A stretch of 64,000 nt of DNA, from contig KQ965754.1 of the NCBI GenBank assembly GCA_001574975.1, positions 242,098 to 306,097 of the forward strand, in the 5' to 3' direction. The translations under genes and the position numbers were made by a program. The notes below the pieces were generated by a model. The model was given only the letters and a program-made list of their open reading frames with translations, was not told the origin of the DNA and ran no database searches. This DNA is from Gonapodya prolifera JEL478. Taxonomy: Eukaryota > Monoblepharomycota > Monoblepharidomycetes > Monoblepharidales > Gonapodyaceae. Of the stretch, positions 54,297 to 64,000 are shown one piece after another (position 1 is the stretch's first letter; each line of letters starts with the position of its first letter).

Positions 54297-55679
54297 CTAC
54301 ACAGACACAGCTTGCGTCGGCACCGCCCGCTTGTTCTTCTTCGTCGCCTTGGTCTTCTTGGCCTTCTTCGCCTTGGTCGTTGCAGCGGCAGCGACGTTCG
54401 CGGCTGCGGGTGTGGTGGCGGCGGCGGCGGCGACGGGGTCGGCTTGGACTACGGGTGTGGCAGCGGCGGGCGCGTTTGTGGCGAGGACGACGCACATTCT
54501 GTGACGTGGGGAGGTGAGTGTGAGTGGCCATACAGGGAATGGGATAAGACAAGAAATGATCTCACCCTCCACCAGGCAAAGTCATGGTCGCGCCAATCGA
54601 CGGAGCGGCGGCTGCTCCTCCTGCAGCTGCAGTCGGCACTGCGGCTGCCGCCGTCGTCGCGACCGCCTGGTCCTTAGTCGTCGCCGTTGCCTTGGCTTTC
54701 GTTGTCGCGGCGGCCGCGTTGCCTCCGGTGGCGGCAGCGGAGGAGGTAGGTGCGGCGGCAGCTGCGTTTCCAGCGGCGGCAGCTCCGTTTCCAGCGGCGG
54801 CGGGGGCTGGGGGTGTAGATGGAACGTTTGTCAGGGACGAAGGATAGGGAGGATGGTCGAATGGAGGGTTTAGAACTCACTTCCGGCAATGAACATCGCG
54901 GGGTTCGAGTTGGACCATTGAGTTTTCTTTGCGCCAACGACTGCACAGGGGAAGGGGAACGGGAGTGTGACTCATTGGCTTCTTCAAAGGGGTTCGGGGA
55001 GCGGCAAGATCAACTCACCGACGGCTTCCGCGACCAGTTGCATGCCGGGCGTAACAGCGGCATCGGGGGTCCATGTGAAGGATAGTTGCGTCTTTGCGTT
55101 TGCCATGAAGTGACCGAGTGCTATGGGTAAGGGACTTGCTAGAAACGTGTGGGTTGTGTGATGAATATATATATGCAACACTCACTGCTGTTAGCGCCAG
55201 ACGATGCACCGCTCATAGCCGTGCAGTCTTTCCCCCTCAGCCCGACGTTTGCGAGTCCGGCCATGTCGAATGCGCCGACGTGTTGTGTCCCAGCGGCGTC
55301 TCGGACCCACAGGACTAGCGAGCCGGAGATGGACATGAATAAATCTGGAGTCGAGTTTTAAGCGAGGGAGGTCCGAGACTCACTCAAACCGTTGTAAGAT
55401 GTAATCCCAGTAAGCGACACTTGGTACGCGGCTCCCATGGGTGTGACTTTCATGGTTGCCGCCGCTGCCATCCCAGTGCCATGCACGTTTGTCATCCTGT
55501 CACGAGCCGCGAGTCAGTTTTTGGCACCGTCGGCCCCCAGTGAATCCGCGGGAGACTCACTGCGCCGACGTTGTGTCCGCGTAGAGACACACGGGCGCTC
55601 CGCCCTGCGGGAATGCGTGCGCCAGTCCGAGCGATCCGACTGCGGCGATTGCGGAGACGAGGAGAGAAGCGACGGTCAT
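54297..55679 (-). CDS. Secreted Reeler-like domain protein 2, Ala/Thr/Lys-rich tail
   Basis: Paralogue of the gene at 38-39 kb. Signal peptide at Met 55679 (TVASLLVSAIAAVGSLGLAH), mature start AFPQGGAPVCLYADTTSAQ, then MTNVHGTGMAAAATMKVTPM with YQVSLTGITSYNGL, ISGSLVLWVRDAAGTQHVGA, NVGLRGKDCTAMSGASSG, TQLSFTWTPDAAVTPGMQLV and AEAVGE. Introns fall in places equivalent to those of copy 1. After the domain the C-terminus is a low-complexity Ala/Thr/Pro region (NGAAAAGNAAAAAPTS type) that becomes basic (KAKKAKKTKATKKNKRAVPT) and ends at 54297. A secreted or wall-linked role is likely; the cargo or ligand is unknown. Confidence 0.7.
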
Positions 55680-57050
55680 TGCGGAGTTGGAGAGAATGAG
55701 GGAGTGAGAGAGTTGGAAGGTGCTGAGAAGCCTTCAACCGGGGGTATTTTTGTAAGATGAAGATCGCTCTTGGCAGGGTGTTTGCCTCAGTCAGGGGGCT
55801 CCCCGTGCCTGTGTCCCAGATTGGTGTTAATCCGAAAACAGGCGGAGGTGAATGAAACCACTCTGCGTGCCAGAAAATACACGGAATTTAAATATTCAAA
55901 AGAATATTGCTCGCATGCTTTTCGTGGGTGTAAGTCAGAAGTGTTTGCGTGGCGTCCTCCCGCTGTGTGTCACCTTACCGCACACCGCAATGTTTGCCGC
56001 CCCCCTTCATCCCTCCATAAACACACCTTTCTCCGCAGCAAGAGACCACACATACAAACACGCCCCGGTGAAACCAAAATAGAATCTATGGATGATGTCG
56101 TCTCTCTCTCTCTAAGAATAGCGAAAAAAGAATTCATAATGTTTGGCTTCACATGCACCTCCGAGCATAGCCTACATATCAGGTTTCGAGCAAAAGCGAC
56201 CATTTCTGAATATGTCAACTTTGGGCGCTCCCAAAATGTCGCACACATGCACATTATGGCAACGAGTGCTTCTTCAGCTCTTCATATGTCTCTACAGATT
56301 ACGAAGTACGCACTTTCACAGGTCGCCACTCGCTCCAGCCTCCGAGCTTCCTCGATCGAACTCTTACTCCGGTGACTTGACCGACTCTGTGCCTCAACAA
56401 GAGTCCGTCGAGCCCAGTCGCAAAAGCAGGCTATTATTAATGAATGGCGAGACTCTAGCCAGAGTGTCTTCAGAACACGAAAGCTCGGAAGGACTCCGCC
56501 CCCGCCGCTTTCCCGCAACCTCGCCTTCCTGTGTGTAAAGCAAGCTTGACAAGACTTTGGGGCGGCTGGCTGTTGCTGCATTCTCTGGCTTCCAGGATAT
56601 CCGTCGGTCTCCCCTACTGCCTCAGCTCGAGATCACCTACGTGCCTGTGTTCCGAGTACTAGTGCTCGAGACGTGCAGGTGAGTGGAGGTTCGTCTCTGT
56701 AGTTGGCCGAAGTCCAACTGGCTCCCTCGTTCTCGACGCGAGTCCTGGCGTAGGGGCAGTTTGTGGCGCGAGGGGAGAGAATGGAGGGCGGTTCGGTTGT
56801 CCAAATTGAGGTAGACTGAAGCCTCCAGCCGAAATGTTCAAATTGGAGGGAACTTCAAACTGAATAATTAGGGCACTCGAATCACCTCCCCAATGTCTGT
56901 GCTGCGGATTCAGTTTGGCAGCAATGGAGGTTCCCAGGCGGGAGGCGGAGGGTGGGAACGTGAGGGGACGGAGTGGTGGGAGTACTTCGACTCACAAAGC
57001 TGCGAAACCGGACAAATGGGCAAAGATTTGAAAAAGAAAAGCTGACGTTT
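55680..57050. other. Intergenic, no gene supported
   Basis: Upstream of Reeler-like gene 2. Contains a CT-microsatellite (TCTCTCTCTCTC near 56100). A minus-strand open stretch at 56659-56841 (Pro-rich) has no start, partner exons or conservation that I can see. Confidence 0.4.
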
Positions 57051-57079
57051 GCATGAGCACCATCGATATGTTGTCTGTC

Positions 57080-57620
57080 ATTGACTTTGTATCTGGTGAG
57101 ATCATGCCGAAAAAGGATGATCACATTCAGTGCCACACTGACCTAGCATGCACGGAAAGATGTACATCAATGTCGGGCGTGTAGGTGTCAGCAATGGAGA
57201 TCCAACTGACGACACCAGAGGTAATTGTCTCCATGGAAAATCTAGCGAGATAACGTCCAAAAGCACACAGCAGGTCCAAAGTTGTAGCCTCATACATGCG
57301 GAGTGGCACCCCACCTGACACTCATTAACCTTCTTCCATAACATGAGGGAGACAAACCCAAAAGATATGAGACGGGATCTTACCTCCCACGTGAAAAACA
57401 CCTGGCGAGATCATGTCCAAAAAAGTATGCGCATTCAGTGGCACGTTGGGAATGACTCCAATCACGGTGCCCGATGCGCGTCCGACGGGCAGGTGGTGCC
57501 CCCAAAAATGATCACTGACGTCAACAGAAACAATCTTTGCACTGATTGGTCTGACAGGATAAACGTCCAAAAACAAAACTCGACTCATACTTGCACCTTC
57601 GCGAATGTGGGATGACATCC
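57080..57620. repeat. Four diverged tandem units of about 150-160 bp
   Basis: A shared core, GCGAGATCATGTCCAAAAA-like, occurs at about 57095, 57243, 57406 and 57559 (spacings near 148, 163 and 153). Units 1 and 3 also share CATTCAGTG(C/G)CAC just after it. On the minus strand the units translate to loosely similar peptides (for example VPLRMYEATTLDLL and NVPLNAHTFLDMI), so this could be a decayed coding repeat; no gene model can be built. Confidence 0.5.
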
Positions 57621-58624
57621 CTCGGTCCTCTTAGTTCCCCCTTTGCAAAATTGCGAAGCTCGGTGTTGATGGACGTTTATCCCAAACACCGTGCGCCACC
57701 TGGATGACAGCAGCGCGGCTTCTTGGGTAAAAGGTTATTGGTATGAGTTGTGTCAAGACAAGGGGTGAATGAGAAGTGACGTAGGCCGGATGGTGGTCGA
57801 ACGTAAACTGGTCGAGATGAAACAAAGCGAGCCATGAACGAATCCTACCCCTCCCCATCTCTTTTGCCATGCAGACAAGCAATGATATAGCTGGTGGGGC
57901 AAAAAATAGTTGTAAACTTCGGACTCTCTGGGACGGGAACAGCACGACACCTCGACTCAGCCTACTCCCGGCTGACGTCCGACTCTTGACCACCCTCCTG
58001 GTGCTGGACGTTGGGGCGGGAGATTCTTCCACTCGTAGTTCCTTAGCTTAGCGTCCTCGATGTAATTCACACAACTCTTGGTCTATTACAATTGTACTGC
58101 TTATCTAATCCCGTCGGAGGCGGGAAGTGGTCCTTCCGCCTGCTGGTCTCGTAATGTCCCGATGCCATTTGCACATTCACCCGTCGTCTTTTTCCTTCCA
58201 TTGTTCCACGGTTTTCCACCGAAATCCACCAATGGTCCATGCACCGAGTCGTGATGGTGTTACAATCTAACAATAGTTTCGCGCGGTGGCCGAAAATGCT
58301 CTAAATAACTCAAATCGATGGATCCTTCAAATACTCTTGGAGACGCATCTCAAACCCAGCGACGTCCACACCTTGTGCTTTCTTGTCGGTGGTACCCGAC
58401 CACAAACACGCCATTTCACTCCTCGTTTGTAAGGCAGCTGCATGGTCGATCTTTGGGATGTTCGCAGGAATCCATCGTCTGGTTTCGAGTGTGCAGTTGT
58501 TCTTAGCACAATAGAGCGATAGGAGACAAGGGGAGTTGTCACCGTTCGCCTTCCAGTTGCCATTCTCCAGTTAATAGCAATGAAAGCAAATTTTGCTAAA
58601 CGTGCAAGAGTTCTACAGTGTATA
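57621..58624. other. Intergenic, no gene supported
   Basis: 3' flank of TEL2. Open frames here are short, lack partners and have no recognisable motif. Confidence 0.4.
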
Positions 58625-61600
58625 TCAAGGAAGATAATTCCCACCACCACCGCCCAACACCGCCGATCTCCTCTCTTCGAAAACATCCCTGATATTCGAA
58701 ACCACACTGGCCGCACGCCGTCTTGTCTCCTTGTCCGGATGGTTCTCGAGGAGATCTGGCATATCGCATAGCTCCACTCTCAGTTCGCACACCAATAAAC
58801 ACAATCAACTCACCCATCGCCCACTCCCCAAACTCCACCATCTCATCCCCGCTCAAAACCTCCCACGCCTTGGCTTGCTCCTTTCCCGTTGTGCCCATTC
58901 CCACACCGAGCACGTTCGTCCCGATCTCGACCGCAAACACCACCGCCCTCGTAAATGTCGTCCGGGTCGTCTCGTCATCGGCACCGCCCTGCGCTCGTAC
59001 ACGGCTCGGTGCGATCTCGCGCGCTTCGCGGTCCTTGACGGACCACGCGAAGTCGAGCATGTCTCGCGCCATGCGGGGCAAGAATGGGAGGCCGACAGCG
59101 TAGTAGACGAGAATGGCGAGCGTGAGGACGACGCGTTCCATCAGTTGTGGGATATAGAAGGATGAGGTGAGGAGAGGGTCAAAGGCGTTGCTGTCGTTCA
59201 TTGATGGGGAGCGACGGTGGGAGGTATAATGAGCTTTCTTTCGTGAACCCCTGCCACGACATTGCACAAACTCACTTCGGCTTCCCCAACCTCCCCACAA
59301 GTCCATAAAACATACTCTCCGCCACATCTCCATACCGATTCCTCTTCGCTTCCTCCCTCCTCTTTACTCCTGTACTCGAAAACCGTCTCGTCTTGCCACG
59401 TTCGCCCAGCTCTTCGTCAATACCCCGCACGGCCGCGGCCTGTGGGCTCTCCTTCGCATTCCGCGAGCCAACGCGAGGAGTTGGAGGTACGATATAGTCT
59501 ACGATACCGAATGCCAACTCCCGTCCCGCGACCGTGAGCGCGTCCAGCATGTCGATACGCTGCCCGACGGACCACTCCTTGGCAAAGAACTGTTCGGTGA
59601 CGTATCTGTCGATTCCCCAGTGAGCCGATGTCAGTAATTGCCGTCAGCAAACACTCCTCCACCTCCACCAAAAAAACTCACTCAACGACCCTCCTCCCCC
59701 CCTGCACAACCCCCGCCGCCAGGGCACCCCTCCTGAGGGCCTCCCACCCATCCACCTCGAAATCATCTCTCAACCCAATCAGTCTCGCCATGACCTCGCA
59801 CCCAAGTTCGTCCATATCCGTCCCCGCATGACGTCCCAACGGGTCCACGTCGCGCGGGGCGAGAACGGGGCGAGGCGTGGCGGTGGAAGATGCCGGTGTG
59901 CGTCGGATGATGGATTCGGCGTTCTGGAGCGCGAGAGAGAGGACGGCGGGGTCGTCGGATTTGAGGGATGCGAGGAGGTCGCGGATGAACCTGGTTGGGG
60001 CGTGGGGCGTGGAGGTGGTTTAGACGGTTACGTTTTCACCGTCCAGGCCATTCACGAATCCAGCACAACACTTACACAGGCGCCCTGACAACCTTCCCAT
60101 CCATGCCCATTTCCCCTTCCTCACCAACATCCTCTCGCGTATCGTATGCCGGGAAGAACGCGCCGTCGTCTTCGTCGTCCGAGTCGGGTTGGTCGGCGGT
60201 TGCGGTTTGGACGGGAGTGGCGGAGGCCGCGGTGGGCGGTCGTGTGGCGGTTGGTGGTCTTGTAGGTCTGCTCTGCGCCGCGTTGCCCACCCCGCCTCCC
60301 CCTCCACCCTCGCCACCTTCCGCCCCTTCCAACAACTGCACCACACGTCTCCTCACACGCTCCACCTCCGTCTCATCCACATCCATCTCGAACACCGTCC
60401 TCGCCCACCCGCGCATCTCCTTGACATCTCCCTCGTCCGCTAACCCGAAATCCAACGTTTCGGCCCTTTTCGCGTTTCCGCCGCTGGTCTCCCCACCGCC
60501 GCCTCCACCCCACGCCTCATCCTCATCCTCGTCATCCGAATCCCCCCGCTCCCCCTGCCCCTCTCTCGCCACCCCGCCCGTCCCAGCACCCATGAGCACA
60601 CCAACACCTTCCTCCGCCACAATCATCCCCCTCCTTCTCACGCCCACGTCAGTCGCGCCAAGGTACCGCGCAACGCCTTCCATGAACAGCACGGCTGGTG
60701 TGGGGGTCTCTTTCCACTCTCGGATGGCGGCGGCAGCGGCGGCGCGGGAGGGGGAGCGGAGGAAGGCAAGGCCGAGGAGGAGCAGGCAGGTTAGGGCGGT
60801 GTGGGAGGCGTCGTGCGCGTGCCGGAGCGTGGCGGGGAGGGACCATGTTGCCAGGGTGTCCCGGAAAAAGGCGGCGAAGGGCTCTGAGACGGCGGCGGGG
60901 GTGGGAGTGGGGGTAGTTGTAGGTGTGCTATGCGATCGCGAGGATGGGGAAGGTGCCAGAGCGACGACACAGACAATGACCCGGAGGATTCGTGGCGTGG
61001 CGATGTGCGGCCGGCGCATGGGAAGTGCGCGTGTAAGGTAGTGGAACAAGGAAGATGTGGCGTGTAGTGGGAACAGAAGGTGGAGGGTAGTGGCTAGGGT
61101 TGTGGGGAGGGAGGGGAGGGCTGTGTTGGTGGGGGTGGGGGGCCTGTTAGAGAACCCGGGCATACACACGCCGCAACCCCGCACACGAACCTGAATTTGA
61201 ATCAAGCTTGCCCACGACCCCACCAAGCCTCCCCACCACACTCTCCACAACCCTCTCCTGGTCCGCCGCAGCAAGAGCGGCCATGATGGCGCGGACGAGG
61301 AAGGAGAATCGGGGTGTGGAGGAGTGGAGGATGAGGTGGGGGAGCGTGGGGGGGATGAATGTGGCTGGGTGGGAAGGCGGGGGGGGGGAGAGGATGAAGT
61401 GGTTTGTGGGTGCTGTGCGCGGAATTCCAAAGACAGTCCGTGATGTCCAATAGAAACAAAACACCTCGCGTCACTGTTGTGTACAAATGATATTGGCAAC
61501 CACTGCTGTTCTTCTGCCGTCGTTTCCATCTCGTCTTCGTCCAGCCGCATCCTACAGTATCATCCAATGCACAACTCACCAGCTTGCCCCAACCTAACCG

Positions 61601-62852
61601 CCTTGGACAAAACCTCTGCCCAACACGCCACGAACATCGCGTCCACTGCCTGGTCTGTGCTTCCTTTCACCCCACGTTGCGCCTTCCCCTCCTCCACTCT
61701 GACTCCCACTCCCCCAGCCCCTCCCGCCCCCACTTGCCGCTCAACGCCCTCCACCCACTGCCTCCCCAAGGCCGCAAAGAACGTGGCAGGGTGGAACGCG
61801 GAAGGGGACCGGCCCTTGTGTGCGTTGGAGACGCGGTCGGGAAGGGAGAAGAGGGTCGGGAGGAAGGAGCGCCATGGTTCGGGCGTGCGTGGCGGGGGGA
61901 TGGTTGGTGGTGTTCCGTCGGCTTCGGGGTCGTCGTCGGGGTCGTCGTCGGGGTCGCCGTCGGGGTCGCCGTCGGGGTCGCGGGAGGGTGCCGCGTGAGG
62001 TAGCGAAGAGGAAGGGGAAGGCAAGGGCTCGATTCGGTACAGAGACTCGTAAAAGTCCCATACCGAATAGTTTGAAAGCAAGGTCGAGATGAGCGTCGTG
62101 AGGAGGTCGAGTAAAGAAACAGAGTCCCGCGCGGCAGAGGCGAGGCGGGACGAGAGCGCGTGTAGGGCAAGGAAGGGGTCGATGGCGTAGAATGTGGGAG
62201 TGGGTGGTGTTAACGGGGTGGAGGTGTCGGAGATGAGGACGGGAGTGGGAGTGGGGGTGGGGGTTGCAGGAGGTGCAGGTGCGAAGCCTGTGAAGTAAGG
62301 GTCGAACCACTGTCTCCTGTCTGCCACTTTCATTACGGGAACGAGCGCTGGTGCGACCACGTCGAGAAGGAGCGCGATGTGAGATGGGAGGAAGTGCGTG
62401 AGGAATGCAGCGTGTAGGTTTGGAATGTCTGCAGGCACGAAATCGGACAAGTAGCGGGACGCGCGCAGGGCCGAGTGTGTGGGAGGAGCAGGAGAAGAGG
62501 GAGAGAGGAGGAAGAGAAGACATTCGCGGAGTGCGACGAGGGCGGTGTCCAGCGAGGGAACGTGCGCGCGCTCAGGTGCGAAGACGTCCGCGTGAGCGCG
62601 TGCGTGCGAATCCACCACGCCGTCCTCCGCCGCGTCACCCAGAATGCGCAGAGCTGACACGTGGCCCGTGCGCGAGAGTGCGAGTGCGTTTGCGTCAACT
62701 GCTGCGCGCGTAAGTGGAGCGTGTGTGTGTGCAGACTGCGTGGAGGAAGAGGCAGCGGAGGAGAGCGCGACCGCAGCAGCGTGGATGTCTCTGTGCATGT
62801 CGTGGATCGCAGTGCGCAGACGGTCGCGCAGGGAGGAGGGCGAAGGAGTCAT
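58625..62852 (-). CDS. TEL2: TEL2/TELO2, PIKK-maturation (TTT complex) subunit
   Basis: Tel2 with Tti1 and Tti2 brings ATM, ATR, mTOR and related kinases to Hsp90 and R2TP. Start Met 62852 (MTPSPSSLRDRLRTAIHDMH), as in other family members; Met 62942 is an alternative. The N-terminal solenoid has DPFLALHALSSRLASAARDS, VWDFYESLYRIEPLPSP, WRSFLPTLFSLPDRVSN and FHPATFFAALGRQWVEGVER. After introns come ALAAADQERVVESVVGRLGG, LRHAHDASHTALTCLLLLGL, YLGATDVGVRRRGMIVAEEG (family motif RR-GMIVAE), the acidic linker with two DSDD motifs, VVRAPV with the next exon, MFYGLVGRLGKPK (the FF.PLL.R family C-domain), MERVVLTLAILVYYAVGLPF, and DLLENHPDKETRRAASVV, ending at TGA 58625. An Asp/Pro/Gly repeat (62.0 kb) and Pro/Thr tracts lengthen it. 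Confidence 0.87.
61925..61982 (-). repeat. In-frame Asp-rich minisatellite within TEL2
   Basis: A GGGGTCGTCGTC/GGGGTCGCCGTC repeat, unit about 12 bp, about five copies on the plus strand, reading DPDGDPDGDPDDDPDDDP in the Tel2 protein. It lies in a variable loop between the WDFYESLYR and EPWRSFLP segments, so length variation should be tolerated. Confidence 0.8.
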
Positions 62853-63122
62853 GTGTGGACGTCGCGTGGCGGCAGAGGTGAAGACGGGTGACCACAGTCG
62901 ACTCTGTTGAATGTTCTGCCGATTTGGAGTTCTACCGTTCATGGAACACTGAATTAGTGGCGAAGATAATTGGAGATAAATGATGTTTATTCAGATGTAC
63001 TTAAGCTCATTTGTATTCTAATCTGATTTTGCCTTTGACTCTCCAATCGTTCTGACGCTCGTGCACTCCCGTTTCAAACAGATTAAGAGTCTCGTTCACC
63101 TCTGCACTAGCGTCTACACATC
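62853..63122. promoter_or_regulatory. Divergent promoter region of TEL2 and the copia gag
   Basis: About 270 bp between the TEL2 start (minus) and the gag start (plus). AT-rich around 62970-63040. A TG...CA-bounded stretch of about 180 bp (62942-63119) could be a short LTR, but I cannot see a tRNA primer site or a second copy. Confidence 0.35.
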
Positions 63123-64000
63123 ATGTCGTCTGAGTCTCAGGACCGGCTCTTTGGCTGGCCGTTCGCACAGCTAGACCCCGTTACCAGTGACACCGATCTC
63201 GCCACTTACCTCGATCTCCTGAAGAATTGGTGTATCATCAAAGGAGTCAAGGAATTCGTTTTTGGAGACGGTATTCCACCTGTGAAACAGGAGCGGGAGT
63301 CAGACGCCAATTTCACTAAACGTCAAGAAAGTTGGGCTGTCCTCAACAGCAAGGCTTACCTCATGCTTCAAACGTTGCTCACAAAGGAAGCCCAGATCCA
63401 GATCCAACACCTCCAGAAGTCGGAGACAGACGACCCCAGCGCAGCCGAGCTCTACAAAGCCATCATCGCCAACTTCCAGTTGAAGGAAGCGGACTCGATC
63501 TCTCTGCAGAAGCGCCTGATCGAGAGGAAGATGAAGTCAGATGAGTCGGTCGCAACGTTTCATGCATCAATCGTCGAGCATGGTCGCCGTTGGAAATCTT
63601 CACTCAAAGAGAAATTCACCTTTAAGGAGGAGTTCTCCTGGGTCGCCGCCAGTATTCAACCCAAGTACAGCACTCTCATCAGCATCATGAAGGACGTTAA
63701 GGACCTTAACTCGATGCAGCTACGGGAGCGTCTTGTACAGGAGGAGCGGCGCCTAAAGTATCTTGAGGAGGCGGAGAAACCTGGAACTCTGGCTCACAAC
63801 ACCAGGCGAGAAAGCAAAGGGAAGTCAGCTGGATCGAATGGACAACGCAAGAAGACAGGAACTCCCTGCTCACATTGCGGTCGTAAGTTCCACAACGCCG
63901 ACAAATGTTGGGATCTTCATCCCGAACTGCGCCCTGCCGATGCTAAGGATCGTAAGGGAAAGGAACGCAGTCAGTCTAACAGTAACGGAAGCAGCAGCAA
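63123..64000 (+). mobile_element. Ty1/copia-type gag, 5' part of a young element (cut by the window edge)
   Basis: An uninterrupted frame from Met 63123 to the right edge. N-terminal SSESQDRLFGWPFAQLDPVT, then the gag helical region (WAVLNSKAYLMLQTLLTKEA, ELYKAIIANFQLKEADSISL, ESVATFHASIVEHGRRW), as in UBN2-type copia gags, and a zinc knuckle CSHCGRKFHNADKCW with the C-x2-C-x4-H-x4-C spacing (63870-63913). A Lys/Ser/Asn-rich linker (KDRKGKERSQSNSNG) follows. The sequence is CpG-normal and free of stops, unlike the relics at 21-26 kb and 53.5 kb, so the insertion is likely recent. Protease, integrase and RT would lie to the right of the window. Confidence 0.88.

Noticed and set aside
61560-62910. 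Plus-strand Arg/Gly-rich open frames opposite TEL2
   Set aside because: Antisense of the Pro/Ala-rich TEL2 exon, partly generated by the GGGGTCGTCGTC repeat.
1-64000. tRNA and rRNA genes
   Set aside because: Scanning for T-loop (GGTTCRANNCC) and A-box patterns found only isolated matches (for example near 10810) without a cloverleaf context; no rRNA-like sequence.

Overview
This window is nuclear DNA of a fungus. Evidence: short spliceosomal introns (mostly about 50-130 nt) with GTRNGT donors and CTAAC-like branch sites; CAP10/GT90 glycosyltransferase, MYND, F-box, T5orf172 and fungal-type GST families; and Ty1/copia retroelements. A dynactin p25 gene indicates complete dynein/dynactin transport. 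The phylum is not settled: CpG-depleted relic transposons point to cytosine methylation, which would suit a basidiomycete or an early-diverging (zoosporic) fungus better than a yeast.

Layout, left to right. 0-13 kb holds housekeeping genes, mostly on the minus strand: VPS35 (retromer, C-terminus off the left edge), an unassigned spliced gene, a small LYR-like ORF, a GT90 glycosyltransferase, dynactin p25, a plus-strand single-pass membrane protein, and a low-complexity protein ending in a MYND finger. 13-21 kb holds an LRR fragment and then three paralogous genes that share one motif and one intron position. 21.4-25.7 kb is a CpG-starved decayed repeat. 26-33 kb is a compact metabolic block: FSP1/AIFM2-like oxidoreductase with a histidine-rich tail, an LPX1-like alpha/beta hydrolase, the ISCU/Isu1 Fe-S scaffold and a DsbA-fold oxidoreductase.

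33-48 kb is a duplication zone: two tandem F-box genes (one dead), two decayed MYND genes, two GSTs (one dead), a Reeler-like secreted protein and a secreted DUF5054/GH38-like protein. Two non-coding arrays of a roughly 400-600 bp unit, each unit carrying a TGACGTCA palindrome, lie at 40.4-42.1 kb and 48.1-51.1 kb and flank the DUF5054/GST block. 51-55.7 kb has a T5orf172 protein, a copia relic and a second Reeler-like gene. 58.6-62.9 kb is TEL2/TELO2, with the acidic DSDD motif that links it to the R2TP chaperone. The right edge cuts a CpG-normal, apparently young copia gag ORF that begins about 270 bp upstream of the TEL2 start.

Functionally, VPS35 and dynactin p25 act in endosomal and microtubule transport, ISCU (and possibly the LYR-like ORF) in Fe-S assembly, FSP1-like and DsbA-like proteins in redox, and TEL2 in PIKK maturation. 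The least explained items are the three-gene motif family at 14-21 kb and the palindrome-bearing repeat arrays at 40-51 kb. Exon edges are inferred by eye unless coordinates are stated in an entry.
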